Below are positions 14,068 through 15,188 of a DNA stretch of 15,188 nucleotides, one piece after another. Every line of letters starts with the position of its first letter. Position 1 is the first letter of the stretch. The notes under the pieces were generated by a model. That model had not been told where the DNA came from and searched no databases. It saw only the letters and a program-made list of their open reading frames with translations. The stretch lies in assembly GCA_947463285.1 (NCBI GenBank), contig CANHTV010000038.1, positions 1-15,188 of the forward strand, given 5' to 3'. The DNA is from Verrucomicrobiaceae bacterium (GTDB lineage Bacteria; Verrucomicrobiota; Verrucomicrobiia; Verrucomicrobiales; Verrucomicrobiaceae). The translations under genes were made by a program, and so were the position numbers.

Positions 14068-15188
14068 TCAACGAGGGCTTTTTTTGACGATATCTAACCG
14101 AGGGTCACTGAGGTCCAACCGATACATGAGCTGATTATAATCATAGCGCGGAGTCGGCACGGGATTCCCGCTAAAGGTTTCTGCATAGGTGCCCTCGAAG
14201 TAGATGAGGCGACCGCCCTCTTGGTCAAAGAAGGAATGCTGACGTGGGTTGTAAAAAGTGTACCTAGGATGCGTGGCAATCTTTACCGCTTTCAGCCAAG
14301 GACCAGATGGCGTGGGTGCCTCGGCGTACCAAACCTCCCCCAGCAGTGAGGTGTCACCCTTATTTTGATTCGCAATCATGATCCAGCTTTTGCGATAGGC
14401 ATTCCACTGAATGCTGGAGCGATGAATGAGCACAACCTTGCCCGTGAGCGCGTCTTTGAGCTGCATGAGAGCACGGTCAGTTGGCATTTTTTTGTCGGCT
14501 ATCGCCTTCGCCTCGCGGTCCTGCGTGGCAGGAGGGAGCTTTTGTTGCCAGAGGTAATCCTGCTCAGTGTCTGACCAAGCCAGGGCCTGATAGGCACCAG
14601 GATTGAGGATGTCATCCAATTTTGCCGGGACGCGCGTCATGGCAAAGCCATCAGCGAAATAGTAAAAATCACCTTCGTCATTTTGGACACGGACTGCATT
14701 CCCCTCGGGGTGCTGCCAATCAAACTCGTCCCCGAGGATGGTCATGGGCACGAAACGACCGAGCTTTTCATCATATTCAGCGATGCCATGCTGCAGACGG
14801 GTTGAGAGATCTTTGAAGCGTCCGTAATGGGCAAGGAGGTGATCATGACCGACGGCATCAGGAGCCGTCAGCAAACCGAACAACCAGACTGGTCCAGGAG
14901 CTTCCATCGGCAGCATTGGGCGGATTTCGCCAGCCTCGGTGGTGAGGTATTCGAGATGCACCCCCTCAGCTGGAGATAGTCCGCCTTTTTCAGGTAAATC
15001 GGACCAAGCACAGGTGGTGTGAAAGTTTCCAAGCGGGTAGCCGACCTTGTTGGTATCTCCCCAAAGCCAAAATAACCGCCCAAGGAAGGGCACGGCCTGG
15101 ACGCTATCCTGCCCGAGAGTCAGATTAAAATTTGGACGTGGCAGAGGGCACTCGTGGCCAAGGAGTTCAGAGTCACGATAGATCAGAT
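14068..15188 (-). CDS. Glycosidase-like beta-propeller protein, partial (5' end off window)
   Basis: About 372 residues are visible. The frame is still open at 15186 (reading LIYRDSELL...), and a GTG at 15093 is not the true start because LPRPNFNLTLGQDSVQAVPF is coding upstream of it. Repeating blade-like stretches suggest a five-bladed propeller of the glycoside hydrolase 43/DUF4185 sort: GRLFWLWGDTNK near the visible N-terminus, HLEYLTTEAG, FYYFADGFAMTRVP, WYAEAPTPSGPW, the FYNPRQHSFFDQEGGR-type block and the final YDYNQLMYRLDL. WYAEAPTPSGPW is like the strand that follows the active site in GH43 enzymes. The sugar target, the signal peptide and the catalytic acids cannot be judged without the N-terminus. 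It is followed closely by the 13154-14062 gene. Confidence 0.65.
   Translation of the reverse strand, partial: LIYRDSELLGHECPLPRPNFNLTLGQDSVQAVPFLGRLFWLWGDTNKVGYPLGNFHTTCAWSDLPEKGGLSPAEGVHLEYLTTEAGEIRPMLPMEAPGPVWLFGLLTAPDAVGHDHLLAHYGRFKDLSTRLQHGIAEYDEKLGRFVPMTILGDEFDWQHPEGNAVRVQNDEGDFYYFADGFAMTRVPAKLDDILNPGAYQALAWSDTEQDYLWQQKLPPATQDREAKAIADKKMPTDRALMQLKDALTGKVVLIHRSSIQWNAYRKSWIMIANQNKGDTSLLGEVWYAEAPTPSGPWLKAVKIATHPRYTFYNPRQHSFFDQEGGRLIYFEGTYAETFSGNPVPTPRYDYNQLMYRLDLSDPRLDIVKKSPR

Noticed and set aside
1..15188. CRISPR array, insertion sequence, integrase or toxin-antitoxin pair
   Set aside because: I looked for regularly spaced repeats, terminal inverted repeats, transposase or recombinase motifs and paired small genes, and found none.

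Overview
The window looks like a chromosomal housekeeping segment from a member of the Verrucomicrobia (a Prosthecobacter/Verrucomicrobium-like relative is my best guess). The lineage is inferred from the gene mix, not from a marker gene. The clues are a eukaryote-type HisA, a plant/cyanobacterium-type IspH, an hprK-ptsH pair in a Gram-negative-looking background, secreted PQQ-propeller and ThuA proteins with the 'WRGPN' N-terminus common in Planctomycetes and Verrucomicrobia, and a near absence of Shine-Dalgarno sequences.

Left part (1-1926): the 3' end of argG (arginine synthesis) converges on a MarR-family regulator, and a strong bidirectional terminator separates them. About 575 bp of AT-rich DNA with short repeats and no convincing gene follows, then a complete tRNA-Gln(TTG) with an encoded CCA. 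Base composition rises sharply after the tRNA.

Middle (1927-9504): hisA (histidine synthesis) converges with, and overlaps by 24 bp, a long and divergent SAICAR-synthetase (PurC)-family gene. The purC-like gene is divergent from rpmE (ribosomal protein L31), which ends in a very strong terminator. A forward run follows: ilvE-type branched-chain aminotransferase, thyA, a lipoprotein L,D-transpeptidase (YkuD), ispH (last step of the MEP isoprenoid pathway), hprK and ptsH (HPr kinase/phosphorylase and its substrate HPr). The genes are close together and may share transcripts, but their functions differ (amino acids, dTMP, cell wall, isoprenoids, carbon-status signalling).

Right part (9505-15188): an EamA/DMT-family permease, then two probably exported proteins typical of these phyla, a PQQ-like beta-propeller protein and a ThuA-domain protein. 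On the minus strand lie a conserved protein of a family often labelled '3-methyladenine DNA glycosylase' and, upstream and partly off the right edge, a glycosidase-like beta-propeller protein. These two minus genes are nearly coupled, and the first converges on the ThuA gene with only 7 bp between stops.

I see no mobile element, CRISPR array, toxin-antitoxin pair or defence cassette. The most unusual items are the PurC-like protein, which lacks the expected ATP-site lysines and has extra segments, the eukaryote-type HisA facing it, and the repeat-bearing AT-rich gap next to the tRNA.
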